From Loigolactobacillus rennini DSM 20253 (GTDB taxonomy: Bacteria; Bacillota; Bacilli; Lactobacillales; Lactobacillaceae), in NCBI RefSeq assembly GCF_001436505.1, contig NZ_AYYI01000021.1, positions 1 through 64,000 on the forward strand: 64,000 nucleotides of DNA. Direction: 5' to 3'. Every line of letters starts with the position of its first letter. The first letter of the stretch is position 1. The notes beneath the pieces are model-generated. The model was not told the origin of the DNA and searched no databases. It saw only the letters and a program-made list of their open reading frames with translations. The position numbers and the translations under genes were made by a program. Positions 36,069 through 44,076 of the stretch are shown one piece after another.

Positions 36069-36509
36069 ATGGCAAATGATTTAATGAATCGGCGGAACGG
36101 CTTAGCAGATTTCGGCGCGGATCGCTTTTTCAATCGGCTGGCGCATGGCTTCTTTGATGATGCTTTTCAATTTCCAGAATTTAATGACACCATGAAAACT
36201 GATATTAGTGAAACAGACAAAGCTTACACGGTTACCATTGATCTTCCGGGTATCGACAAGAAAAACTTGCAATTGAATTATCAAGATAGCATCTTAAGCG
36301 TCAGTGCTAAAAGCGAACAAAATACCGATGAACGTGATAAGAACGATCAATTGATTCACCGTGAACGTCGCTATGGTCAATTCTCACGGCAATATCGGTT
36401 ACCAAATGTTGATCAAAGCAATATCACGGCACATTACGACAAAGGTGTTTTGACAATTAACTTGCCAAAATCCGCTGAAGCTAAAAACCATCAAATCGAA
36501 ATTGATTAA
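36069..36509 (+). CDS. hsp20: small heat-shock protein Hsp20 (alpha-crystallin family)
   Basis: A 146-residue holdase chaperone. The alpha-crystallin domain spans ~40-135 (MKTDISETDKAYTVTIDLPGIDKKNLQLNY to DKGVLTINLPKS), and the N-terminal arm is rich in Phe and Asn. It protects unfolding proteins for refolding by DnaK/GroEL. GGGG lies 8 bases before the ATG. Transcription should be under HrcA through the CIRCE at 35952-35978. Confidence 0.95.
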   Translation: MANDLMNRRNGLADFGADRFFNRLAHGFFDDAFQFPEFNDTMKTDISETDKAYTVTIDLPGIDKKNLQLNYQDSILSVSAKSEQNTDERDKNDQLIHRERRYGQFSRQYRLPNVDQSNITAHYDKGVLTINLPKSAEAKNHQIEID

Positions 36510-36524
36510 TTAAATTATGCTGTT

Positions 36525-36548
36525 CATTCTGACAGTACTGTCAGAATG
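36525..36548. repeat. perfect 24-bp palindrome after hsp20
   Basis: CATTCTGACAGT is followed directly by its reverse complement, with no spacer. It stands immediately before the hsp20 terminator; it may be part of a double hairpin at the mRNA end. Confidence 0.8.
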
Positions 36549-36549
36549 C

Positions 36550-36585
36550 AAATAGCGTTGCAGTCCATTGCAACGCTATTTTTAT
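36550..36585 (+). terminator. intrinsic terminator of hsp20
   Basis: AAATAGCGTTGCA pairs perfectly with TGCAACGCTATTT around a 6-base loop, followed by TTTAT. Confidence 0.9.
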
Positions 36586-36998
36586 ACCAACTTTACTGTG
36601 TACTTTTTTATTTTTTGAATTCTTCAAGTATTTGCTAATTTCTCGCTCATAGATAACTAGTAGTCTACGATTATATCTTTTTTCTTGCTCAGTATTTTTC
36701 GCTTTACCCCACAAGAAAACTGCAATTTTCATTGGTAAATGTTAATTTTAAAACAAGAGTGCTCTTCTGAAATTTCAGACAAAATTATTCCATTGATATG
36801 CTCGTCCTTCTTTGTTATGAGGTGAATCTAAATTCTTTTGTTCATGAGTATTAATTAAATTCTTTACTGTGGCACTAGTATCATGTTCAATTTCATATAC
36901 TTTTATTCCCATAGATTTTTAAAAAAGGATTTCATATCATATAAGAACAAAAACTCCCAAGTTTGAGCATCTAAATTCTAAAATCTTTGTCTCAAGAA
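36586..36998. other. intergenic region without a supported gene
   Basis: About 410 AT-rich bases. Minus-strand frames at 36541-36732 (which would cross the hsp20 terminator) and 36775-36912 (45 codons) have no ribosome binding site. The stretch may hold gene remnants; nothing firmer is seen. Confidence 0.5.
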
Positions 36999-37298
36999 TT
37001 AGTTAGTCTGATGATAATCCTTGTCGATTGTTTTTTCTAATTGGTTTAATTTAACTGATTGCTTCTCAAATCTATCAGCGTGTTCGATTAATTTATGCTT
37101 AGTACTCAGAAGCTCCCACTTTCTGTTGCACTCTTTTTATATTCCCCTTGTTGCGCTTATGCTTGCTATCAGTGCACCTGATGCTGTTAGCATTAGGCTT
37201 GGCCAGTGGAGATCTTCCACTGTGCTGGGTAAGCTCATTAGAAATAACCCAATAAATACGATAGCCAGCCAAAAATCAAACCGTTTTAATAGGCGCAT
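36999..37298 (-). pseudogene. small two-helix membrane protein, split by an in-frame TAA
   Basis: ATG 37298 lies 8 bases after a strong AGGAGG. The first part encodes 53 residues with two hydrophobic helices (LAIVFIGLFLMSL and LMLTASGALIASI) and stops at TAA 37137-37139. The same frame continues for 45 codons with a charged, coiled-coil-like tail (STKHKLIEHADRFEKQSVKLNQLEKTIDK) to a stop at 36999. The reading suggests a ~99-residue gene with a nonsense mutation, or a real 53-residue protein whose following frame is chance. No family recognised. Confidence 0.55.
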
Positions 37299-37538
37299 GG
37301 TTTCAACCTCCTGTTAATCATCCACGTGTTTATCATTTTTAATCATACCGAACAAATATGTTTTGAATGTCGTGTTCTTACTTAAGTACGTTACTATTTT
37401 AGCTTAACTAAAACTTAAAGAATTTAGAACACGCTTATTAATGAGTTTTATCTAGGTCTTTAGTGCGATAATTCTAGCTGTTTTAGCTCAAAACCATTAC
37501 ACTAGTTTTAGGACGCTGAATACATTGGAGGAAAGCGT

Positions 37539-38837
37539 ATGGCTTTATTATTGAACTGGATTGGTATCATCCTTGTCGGCTTGGTTGCCGCAATTTTTGT
37601 TGCTGCTGAATTTTCTGTTCTCAAGGTCAGACCCACCTATTTAAAAGAACTGCACAAAAAAGGTAACCAAACCGCAAAAATTACGTTACAATTACTGGAT
37701 AAATTAAATGATACGCTGTCCACAACACAGGTCGCCATCACCTTTACTGGGATTTTAATGGGGGCTATTGGGGAAAGCACGCTATCAGAAACGTTGGTTC
37801 GTTTGTTTGCATTAATTGGCATTCATTTACCAGAAAATTGGTTATTAGCGACCGTCAGCATCATTATTTTGACTTATTTAGAAGTGGTTTTAACCGAATT
37901 GGTCCCTAAATCAATGGCCATTGATCAGCCAAATAAAATCGCTTTGCTGATTACCCGGCCAGTTCACGGCTTTCAAAAAATCGCTTTTCCGCTAATTTGG
38001 CTGATGAACTGGTCTGCTGCACTGGTCCTAAAAGCATTAGGCTATACCGTCGCTACTGAAAGCGAAGATATTTTAACGCAAGCTGAAATTTTGGGCTTAA
38101 CCCGACAGGCCGTTCAAGGCGGTACCCTCGAACCGGCTGATGCCACTTTTGTTGCTCGCAGTTTTGCATTTAATGACCGGGTAGCTCGGGATGTGATGGT
38201 GGATCGCACTTCTGTCAATTTTATTAGCGATCAGGTCGATGTGGCAACAGCTTACCAACAGTACCTTAAAACTGGCTTAACCCGTTTCCCCGTCATGAAA
38301 GGTCAAGATCGTGATCGTATCTCTGGTTACGTTTTTGCTCATGATTTAGCCAAGCAAAACGCAATTGCAGCTGACACGGCTTTGCAGCCTTTAATTCGCC
38401 CAATTGCCCGGGTAGCTGAGAACATGCCGATCAATAACATCTACCGCCAAATGGTGCGGACAAAATCGCCGTTTGCCTTAGTGGTTGACGAATACGGTGG
38501 CACTTCAGGTATTGTCACCGATGAGGACATTAATGAAGAATTATTAGGCAACATCCAAGATGAAAATGAACGCGAACAAGATTACGTGCAAAAACAAACC
38601 GATGGCAGCTATCAAGTCAACGCAAAAATGACACTCAATGATTTTGAAATTGCATTTAAAACTCAAATACCTGCTTTTAAGGAACGCAATGCCGTTACCT
38701 TGGCCGGATTCCTATTAGAACAAGAACCAACACTCGAAATTGGCGCAAAAATTCAAGTTGCTCCGTTTACCTTTACCATCATTAAAAAGAATGCTAACCA
38801 GCACATCACTTGGTTAAACGTTAGCCAAGCAGCCTAA
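37539..38837 (+). CDS. hemolysin C-like CNNM/CBS-domain transporter (UPF0053)
   Basis: A 432-residue protein in the CorC/HlyC-CNNM family. An N-terminal membrane CNNM domain (~1-185, four helices) is followed by a CBS pair (~205-330; VMVDRTSVNFI... and IRPIARVAENMPINNIYRQM) and a C-terminal CorC/HlyC domain (~345-428). Members are linked to Mg2+ or other divalent-cation homeostasis. TGGAGGAAAG precedes the ATG. It is monocistronic with a strong terminator after it. Confidence 0.92.
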   Translation: MALLLNWIGIILVGLVAAIFVAAEFSVLKVRPTYLKELHKKGNQTAKITLQLLDKLNDTLSTTQVAITFTGILMGAIGESTLSETLVRLFALIGIHLPENWLLATVSIIILTYLEVVLTELVPKSMAIDQPNKIALLITRPVHGFQKIAFPLIWLMNWSAALVLKALGYTVATESEDILTQAEILGLTRQAVQGGTLEPADATFVARSFAFNDRVARDVMVDRTSVNFISDQVDVATAYQQYLKTGLTRFPVMKGQDRDRISGYVFAHDLAKQNAIAADTALQPLIRPIARVAENMPINNIYRQMVRTKSPFALVVDEYGGTSGIVTDEDINEELLGNIQDENEREQDYVQKQTDGSYQVNAKMTLNDFEIAFKTQIPAFKERNAVTLAGFLLEQEPTLEIGAKIQVAPFTFTIIKKNANQHITWLNVSQAA

Positions 38838-38850
38838 TAGCTACCTAAAT

Positions 38851-38898
38851 AAAAAGAAGCTGCAACAAAAGTAACTCTTTTGTTGCAGCTTCTTTTTT
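38851..38898. terminator. bidirectional terminator
   Basis: AAAAGAAGCTGCAACAAAAG pairs with its complement around TAACT, with T-runs on both strands, serving the CNNM gene and the convergent BCCT gene. Confidence 0.9.
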
Positions 38899-38922
38899 AT
38901 TTATAACTTAAACTACCTAATT

Positions 38923-40593
38923 TTAATACCGAATTGGCGGCGCTAAGCGTCCACGACCTGTTTGCCGCTTTTGTTTCGTCCGCCGTAACTGTTTGACCTG
39001 TACTTCCGCATCGCGCTCGAGACTGGCACGTGTCCGCCGAGTTGCATAAACTGTTTGATCTTGCCGAACCATTTGGACAATGGAACCTATTAACAAGACA
39101 CAGACAAAGATAAGCGGCAACCCTGCTAACGTACAAATCGTCTGGACAGTCTTGAAACCACCAACAACGACAATCCCCATTGAGAAGATGATGAACACAC
39201 CAACCCAGATCATCCGGTTAAACCGGCTAGGTTCCTCACCAACTTTTAATTTCAAGCTGGTTAATGAAGAAACAATGAATGCTGAAGAAGAAATCGTTGT
39301 GGCCAAGAAAATGAAACAAGATAAACTATAAAAAATCAAAACGACTACTTTAAATGGTAGTGTGCTAATTACTTTAGCAATCACTGCTGCCTGTCCTTGG
39401 GTATTTAAAATGTGAACCAAGTTAACCGCACCGCTATGTTGCAAGAATAGTGAATAACCACCTAAAACAGCATAGAAGCTCATGCAACCTAATGCACCAA
39501 AGATAAGCATGCCAACGATCACTTGCCGGATTGTCCGGCCTTTAGAAATTTTAGCGATAAACAACCCGGTGAATGGCATGTAAGACAACCACCAACCCCA
39601 ATAAAAAATGGTGTTAGCATTTGTCGTCATCGCACCTTTACCTACCGTACCAGTACTCAACGGTAAGTAACGGGTAACTAGGTTACCCAAGTTGCCTAAT
39701 TCTAAACGGCTTAAAAAGCCAGTGTGACCAACAATGAAAACAAAAATCAAAAAGCCGATAGCAGTCCAGATGTGTGCGGCACTTAAACGGTCAATGCCAC
39801 CTTCTAAACCAGCAAACACCGTCACTGCAAATAAAACAAAGAGAATTGCAAAAAGTGCTAATTTTAAGCCAAAATTATCTGGAATTCCTGTAAAACTGTG
39901 AATAACAGTGGATAGAATTGGTATTTCTAGGCCAACCGAAGAACCAATACCACCCATAATGCCGACAACAACTAGAAAATCAACAAAGGTCCGCAATATC
40001 TTTTTATAGCGCTGCTGACCATCCAATAAGGTGATCGCCTCACTTAAGCGTTGAACTTTCCGGTGCTTATTGTAAATTGCATAAGCAATGGCAATGGTCC
40101 CGGCAGAAAACATCATCCACGCCATCGGACCCCAATCAAACTGGCCAATCATCGTCGCATTTAAATAGGCAGCATTAGAAAATGGCTTCAGGTTAAACGC
40201 TGGATGCGCAACCGCACGCAATGGGTCAACCATGCTCAACATTAAAATGCTGGCATCAATTGCCGTTGCAAACACCATACTACCCCACTGAAAATTATTA
40301 AATCTTGGTTTATCAGTCGCTTTACCTAGGCGAATCCGCCCAAAGTGGCTGCACGCCAAATAAACAAAAAAAGCGAAGTTCAAGAGATACACGCCGAAGA
40401 ATAACCAGCCCATGTTGGCCGTAATACCATCCATTAAAGCGGCTAACCAATGTTGTAGTGAGTGGCCGCCTAACAAAAGTACCAAGGACATCAACATGAA
40501 TAAAATGACAGTTGGTATAAAAACGGTTCGATCAATTTTTTTTGCTTTTAAAATTATAAACCTGCGCCCTGAAAACATGCCCACAACCGACAT
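38923..40593 (-). CDS. BCCT-family transporter (betaine/carnitine/choline type)
   Basis: A 556-residue transporter with about 12 helices. The family pattern is clear: N-terminal KKIDRTVFIPTV, the helix-4 glycine/serine region MGGIGSSVGLEIP, and the signature TIFYWGWWLSYMPFTGLFIAKISKGRTIRQ. The C-terminus is basic (RRTRASLERDAEVQVKQLRRTKQKRQTGRGR), as in osmosensing BetP-like proteins. It imports quaternary amines, complementing OpuC. The exact start is uncertain: ATGs at 40593 and 40578 both lack a strong ribosome binding site. It lies behind the unusual structured segment at 40640-40830. Confidence 0.9.
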   Translation of the reverse strand: MSVVGMFSGRRFIILKAKKIDRTVFIPTVILFMLMSLVLLLGGHSLQHWLAALMDGITANMGWLFFGVYLLNFAFFVYLACSHFGRIRLGKATDKPRFNNFQWGSMVFATAIDASILMLSMVDPLRAVAHPAFNLKPFSNAAYLNATMIGQFDWGPMAWMMFSAGTIAIAYAIYNKHRKVQRLSEAITLLDGQQRYKKILRTFVDFLVVVGIMGGIGSSVGLEIPILSTVIHSFTGIPDNFGLKLALFAILFVLFAVTVFAGLEGGIDRLSAAHIWTAIGFLIFVFIVGHTGFLSRLELGNLGNLVTRYLPLSTGTVGKGAMTTNANTIFYWGWWLSYMPFTGLFIAKISKGRTIRQVIVGMLIFGALGCMSFYAVLGGYSLFLQHSGAVNLVHILNTQGQAAVIAKVISTLPFKVVVLIFYSLSCFIFLATTISSSAFIVSSLTSLKLKVGEEPSRFNRMIWVGVFIIFSMGIVVVGGFKTVQTICTLAGLPLIFVCVLLIGSIVQMVRQDQTVYATRRTRASLERDAEVQVKQLRRTKQKRQTGRGRLAPPIRY

Positions 40594-40639
40594 GCCCTAG
40601 AGGAAAATTACTGTTTCGTCCTGGAATGGGTCTTGCTAC

Positions 40640-40830
40640 TTAAACTTCTACGCACATACTCATCATTGATTAAGTGTGCTTGAGTTGGCTTAACGCCTTC
40701 AAGTACGCACGCCCAGTCCCCAGTCGTTAATTCCCGGATTCATCCTTAATCACCGGTACACATAGTGCCACGCGAGAGGATCGACTCTCGTCCTAGGTGA
40801 CTTTCAGTCGCAGTATTGCCTTCTTTCTGT
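40640..40830 (-). ncRNA. candidate structured RNA or dispersed repeat upstream of the BCCT gene
   Basis: This segment is visibly richer in G and C than other intergenic DNA here. On the minus strand it can fold into successive stems: GACT-GAA-AGTC (40799-40809), CGAGAG-TCGATC-CTCTCG (40773-40790), CCGG...CCGG (40734-40756) and CTTGA-A-GGC-GTTAA-GCC-AAC-TCAAG (40682-40704). The CAAGCACAC strand can instead pair with a downstream TATGTGC, giving alternative folds. One frame reads as a protein-like stretch (RELTTGDWACVLEGVKP...) without a start. It fits no riboswitch class I can match. It may be a leader RNA, a dispersed repeat or a mobile-element remnant. Confidence 0.45.
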
Positions 40831-40848
40831 TTTTTGGAATTGAATTAC

Positions 40849-40877
40849 ATTGAGCCAAAATCAAAGGATGGCTCAAT
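40849..40877. terminator. hairpin downstream of the acetyltransferase gene
   Basis: ATTGAGCCA and TGGCTCAAT form a perfect 9-bp stem around an 11-base loop, 58 bases after the acetyltransferase stop. No clear T-run follows on the minus strand, so terminator function is uncertain. Confidence 0.45.
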
Positions 40878-40934
40878 CGTACAAGGAATTCGTGACCTTT
40901 AACTTTTAAATATCTTCGCTAACGGACAACAATT

Positions 40935-41489
40935 TTAAAGTTCTTTAATAACTCTTGCTGGATTACCGGCAATCACGACCTTATCTGGAAATGATTTTGT
41001 CACTACAGAGCCAGCACCAACAACCACTTCATCACCTAGCGTCACACCTGGTAAAACGGTCACCCGACCACCAAACCAGCAACTATTACCGATTGTGATG
41101 GGTGCGCCCATTTCAACATCTGCATTCCGTTGTTCAGCATCAAGCGGATGGACTGGTGTATAAAGGCCAACATCTGGCCCAAAATAGCAATGATCCCCAA
41201 TCGTAATCGGACAAGTGTCTAAAAGCGTTAAATCGTAGTTACCATAGAAATGATCGCCGATGTGAATGTTAAATCCGTAATCAAATTTAAAATCACTCTC
41301 AACGAAAAAGTCATCTCCCGCATCTCCGAGTAACGCCATAAAACGTTGGTTACGCTCTTCATTATCATCAATTTGATTAATCTCCTGCAGCTGCTTGCGC
41401 ATCATTTTACGCCGTTGGATCAGCTCAGGGTCAAACTGATTATAGGGCTCCCCAAGAGACATCTTTTCACGCTCTGATAGTTTTATCAT
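40935..41489 (-). CDS. maltose/galactoside O-acetyltransferase family protein (LbH)
   Basis: A 184-residue left-handed beta-helix acyltransferase. The N-terminal maltose-acetyltransferase domain (MSLGEPYNQFDPELIQRRKMMRKQLQEIN) and hexapeptide repeats (ITIGDHCYFGPDVGLYTPVHPLDAEQRN with the catalytic His; ITIGNSCWFGGRVTVLPGVTLGDEVVVGAGSVV) are present. Members acetylate sugars with acetyl-CoA; the physiological acceptor is usually unknown. The ATG at 41489 lacks a strong ribosome binding site but matches family length. Confidence 0.9.
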   Translation of the reverse strand: MIKLSEREKMSLGEPYNQFDPELIQRRKMMRKQLQEINQIDDNEERNQRFMALLGDAGDDFFVESDFKFDYGFNIHIGDHFYGNYDLTLLDTCPITIGDHCYFGPDVGLYTPVHPLDAEQRNADVEMGAPITIGNSCWFGGRVTVLPGVTLGDEVVVGAGSVVTKSFPDKVVIAGNPARVIKEL

Positions 41490-41546
41490 ATTATTAGCTT
41501 ATCACACTTCCCAGTAAATGTTTAGGTGCTTAAAAGCCGCTATTTA

Positions 41547-42104
41547 TCACGGTTGATAAAAAGCGGTATAGTAACTGACCGCAGCCACAGTTTGCGCTGA
41601 TTGTACGGTCCCTGCTTTAATCAAATCAACTAATTGTGTTAATGGAATCAGTTGACTGTTAACAAACTCATCACGGTCAAAATTCGTGGCAATTTTTTCT
41701 TGTGGGTCGATTTTTGCCAAAACCAATGTGACCCGTTCGTCTGTAAATCCTTCTGAAGAAGTGATGGTTGTTAATTTGTGTAAATCATGAGCAATATAAC
41801 CTGTTTCTTCGTGCAATTCACGCTTGGCCGCAGTGATGGGATCTTCACCTGGATTTAACAAACCAGCCGGCAATGATAGGCTTTCATGATTCACCCCTGC
41901 ACGAAATTCCGTGTTTAAAACCACTTGGTGATCTGCTGTTAAAGCTAAAATTGCCGCGGCTGGTTGATGTAAAACAACATCACGGGACACTGTTAGCTGG
42001 TCTGGCGTTTTAATTTGCCGCTGCACCAGTTTGAAAATGGGCCCGTGATACAACTGTTTCTCCGCTTGAATCTTCCCAGTGCGTCCAGCGTTTGTCCAAT
42101 CCAT
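41547..42104 (-). CDS. NUDIX hydrolase, ADP-ribose pyrophosphatase type
   Basis: A 185-residue protein with a complete NUDIX box (GLLNPGEDPITAAKRELHEETGYI, ~91-114) preceded by the NudF-like N-terminal domain (VSRDVVLHQPAAAILALT). It probably hydrolyses ADP-ribose to AMP and ribose-5-phosphate. GAGGCG precedes the ATG. It is between the acetyltransferase and nhaC genes on the same strand, 32 bases after nhaC, so cotranscription is possible. Confidence 0.92.
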   Translation of the reverse strand: MDWTNAGRTGKIQAEKQLYHGPIFKLVQRQIKTPDQLTVSRDVVLHQPAAAILALTADHQVVLNTEFRAGVNHESLSLPAGLLNPGEDPITAAKRELHEETGYIAHDLHKLTTITSSEGFTDERVTLVLAKIDPQEKIATNFDRDEFVNSQLIPLTQLVDLIKAGTVQSAQTVAAVSYYTAFYQP

Positions 42105-42136
42105 TGAATCGCCTCGCTTTTACACACTTGTATCTA

Positions 42137-43531
42137 TTATAGCGACTTAAGCTGAGGTTTCAAGTGTTGTAGTCCAATTCCTGCAAAACCACTAATTAAC
42201 GACATCACCGGACATAATAAACTAAAGAAAGTAAATGGCAAGTAATCAATCGTCGCCACCCCTAGTGTGTTGGCTAAAAAGACACCACCGACACTCCAAG
42301 GGACCAAGTAATTGACTACCGTACCGCCATCTTCTAGTACCCGCCCTAAAGCACCATTAGTTAAGCCACCTTGTTGAAAAGCTGTTTTAAACGCGCGCCC
42401 AGGTAATATAATAGAAAGAAACTGTTCACCAACAAAAAGATTAACACCGATACTAGCCGCCAGAGCAGCGAAAACCAGCTTGCCGTCACTGGTTAATTTT
42501 TCTGCGATCGGTGTCATCACTGCCTCAATCAAACCAAACTTAACTAATAAACCACCTAACGATAATGTAAGTACAATCAACGCAACAGTTGGCATCATGC
42601 TGATGATGCCACCGCGGGACAAAAGTTGGTTGACACTAGCACTGCTAGTGTGCGCCACATAACCATCCGTAATAATGTGTGCTAAATGTTTCAGAGCCAA
42701 ATTGGGGTGCTCAATTAACAGCAAAACTGCCGACACAAAAATATTTAACAACATGGTTGGAATGGCTGGCATCTTCAAAATGACACAAGCAAAAATCAAA
42801 ATAATCGGCACTAGTGCCAAAAAAGAAAGCTTAAATGATTGCTGCAAAACCGTGACTGTTTGCTGAATTCGTGTCCAGCTCACGGTGGCAGTAGTGTGGC
42901 CTAAAATAGTTACTAAAATCAAACTAATAGCGCCTGCCGGGAAAATCGACCAAAACAGATTACGCATATGGGTGAATAAATTAAGGCCCATCACTGCAGA
43001 AGTTAAATTATTGGTTTCCGATAAGGGGGATAATTTATCGCCAAAAACACTGCCAGAAATAATGGTACCAGCGACTAAAGCTGGATTGAGACCCATGGTT
43101 AGCCCCATGCCAAAACAAGCGAGACCAACTGTCGATACCACAGTAAACGTACTGCCAACTGCCATTCCCACTAGTGCACAAGCAATAAATACAGACGGCA
43201 AAAACCACTTGACACTGATTAATTTAAACCCAATCACCATTAAAGTCGGAATGGTGCCGGCTGCGATCCAAGTACTAATCATCGCCCCAATTAAAATAAA
43301 GATAAAAATCGGAATGATTCCTTTTTCAATGCCTTCGACCACGCCAACATTCACAGTTGCCCAATCGACGTGCCGCCAACGCGCCCAGACAATGACAAAG
43401 CCTAAAGCTAGCATGACAGGAACTTGTGGTGAAATACCTAAACCAATCACACCAACACCCATAATACCCAGTACTAAAATTAATACAATCACTGCCTCCC
43501 AAAAAGAAAGCGGTCGAATTTTATTTTGCAT
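42137..43531 (-). CDS. NhaC-family transporter under T-box control (predicted tyrosine-linked)
   Basis: A 464-residue NhaC-superfamily membrane protein with about 11-12 helices (for example GMAVGSTFTVVSTVGLACFGMG and GAVSGDKLSPLSETNN-like GSVFGDKLSPLSETNNLTSA). The family is named for Na+/H+ antiport, but members behind tyrosine T-boxes (YheL group) have been predicted to move tyrosine or related compounds. Here a T-box with a UAC specifier stands upstream, which supports that reading. GGGAGG lies 9 bases before the ATG and is part of a predicted hairpin. Confidence 0.85.
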   Translation of the reverse strand: MQNKIRPLSFWEAVIVLILVLGIMGVGVIGLGISPQVPVMLALGFVIVWARWRHVDWATVNVGVVEGIEKGIIPIFIFILIGAMISTWIAAGTIPTLMVIGFKLISVKWFLPSVFIACALVGMAVGSTFTVVSTVGLACFGMGLTMGLNPALVAGTIISGSVFGDKLSPLSETNNLTSAVMGLNLFTHMRNLFWSIFPAGAISLILVTILGHTTATVSWTRIQQTVTVLQQSFKLSFLALVPIILIFACVILKMPAIPTMLLNIFVSAVLLLIEHPNLALKHLAHIITDGYVAHTSSASVNQLLSRGGIISMMPTVALIVLTLSLGGLLVKFGLIEAVMTPIAEKLTSDGKLVFAALAASIGVNLFVGEQFLSIILPGRAFKTAFQQGGLTNGALGRVLEDGGTVVNYLVPWSVGGVFLANTLGVATIDYLPFTFFSLLCPVMSLISGFAGIGLQHLKPQLKSL

Positions 43532-43543
43532 ATCATAATGCCT

Positions 43544-43591
43544 CCCGTTTGTTTAATCCGAACTACCATTGATTAAACACACAATAACGGG
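43544..43591 (-). promoter_or_regulatory. hairpin sequestering the nhaC ribosome binding site
   Basis: On the minus strand CCCGTT (43591-43586) and GTTTAATC (43578-43571) pair with GATTAAAC (43558-43551) and AACGGG (43549-43544). The last GGG is part of the GGGAGG ribosome binding site of nhaC (43546-43541). Confidence 0.5.
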
Positions 43592-43616
43592 CCTTTCCTC
43601 CACAATGTTGTAGCAT
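43563..43616 (-). CDS. 17-codon upstream ORF in the nhaC leader
   Basis: ATG 43616 lies 7 bases after GGGAGG and encodes MLQHCGGKARYCVFNQW, ending in TAG at 43563-43565. It starts after the T-box terminator, and its stop codon falls in the loop of the hairpin that masks the nhaC ribosome binding site. Translating it would disrupt that hairpin's 5' arm. It could be chance; its position is the main evidence. Confidence 0.4.
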   Translation of the reverse strand: MLQHCGGKARYCVFNQW

Positions 43617-43650
43617 CAACCTGCCTCCCATCCATCATCACAAAACAAAA

Positions 43651-43868
43651 CGTCCCTGCTGCAAAAAATGCAACAGGGACGACTAAAAGCCGTGGTACCA
43701 CCCAAATTGAGTTCAAACTCCACTTAAAAAAGCTGCTAATGGTGCTTTAAACCAGAAAAGAATCAAAATCGTATTTCATCAACTCACCCTGATCGGTTCG
43801 CAGCAACCACCGACTTCCTGACACCCAGATAAATTAACTAATCAGTATTTTGGATAATTCGTTATTAA
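43651..43868 (-). promoter_or_regulatory. T-box leader (UAC specifier, tyrosine) with terminator
   Basis: The diagnostic T-box sequence TGGGTGGTACCACGG is at 43704-43690. Upstream, GGTGGTTGCTGCGAACC (about 43808-43790) is the stem I distal loop and AAATACGA holds a UAC triplet (43773-43771) at the specifier position. A perfect 12-bp terminator (GTCCCTGTTGCA stem, then TTTTGTTTTG) is at 43681-43651. Uncharged tRNA-Tyr would allow read-through into nhaC. A promoter-like TTGACA lies upstream at about 43905. Confidence 0.93.
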
Positions 43869-44076
43869 ATTAGTTGTAGCCTATCATTTGTCAGCACCAC
43901 TGTCAACGACAAATTCAGCGCTAAATTTGAAACCACTTTCAAATCGCAATTAAATTGTGTAAAATTTATAATCAATCATAGTCATTATTAGTTTTAATTT
44001 AAGGCAGACTGTCCTATAATGAGGGTGTTGGTTGAATACGTTCAACTAGTAACATATTTTAGTAGGAGGTTAATTC

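Noticed and set aside
36541-36732. Minus-strand frame of 63 codons after hsp20
   Set aside because: It lacks a ribosome binding site and its 3' end runs through the hsp20 terminator hairpin.
36775-36912. Minus-strand frame of 45 codons (start MGIKVYEIEHD)
   Set aside because: The composition looks protein-like but there is no ribosome binding site and no partner gene; kept only as a possible remnant.
37021-37317. Plus-strand frame of 98 codons
   Set aside because: It is antisense to the small membrane gene at 36999-37298, which has a strong AGGAGG; the plus frame has none.
40640-40830. Known riboswitch (lysine, M-box, ydaO c-di-AMP, yybP, cobalamin) or T-box
   Set aside because: The conserved core sequences I know for these classes were not found; only T-box-like GGTACC content appears by chance.
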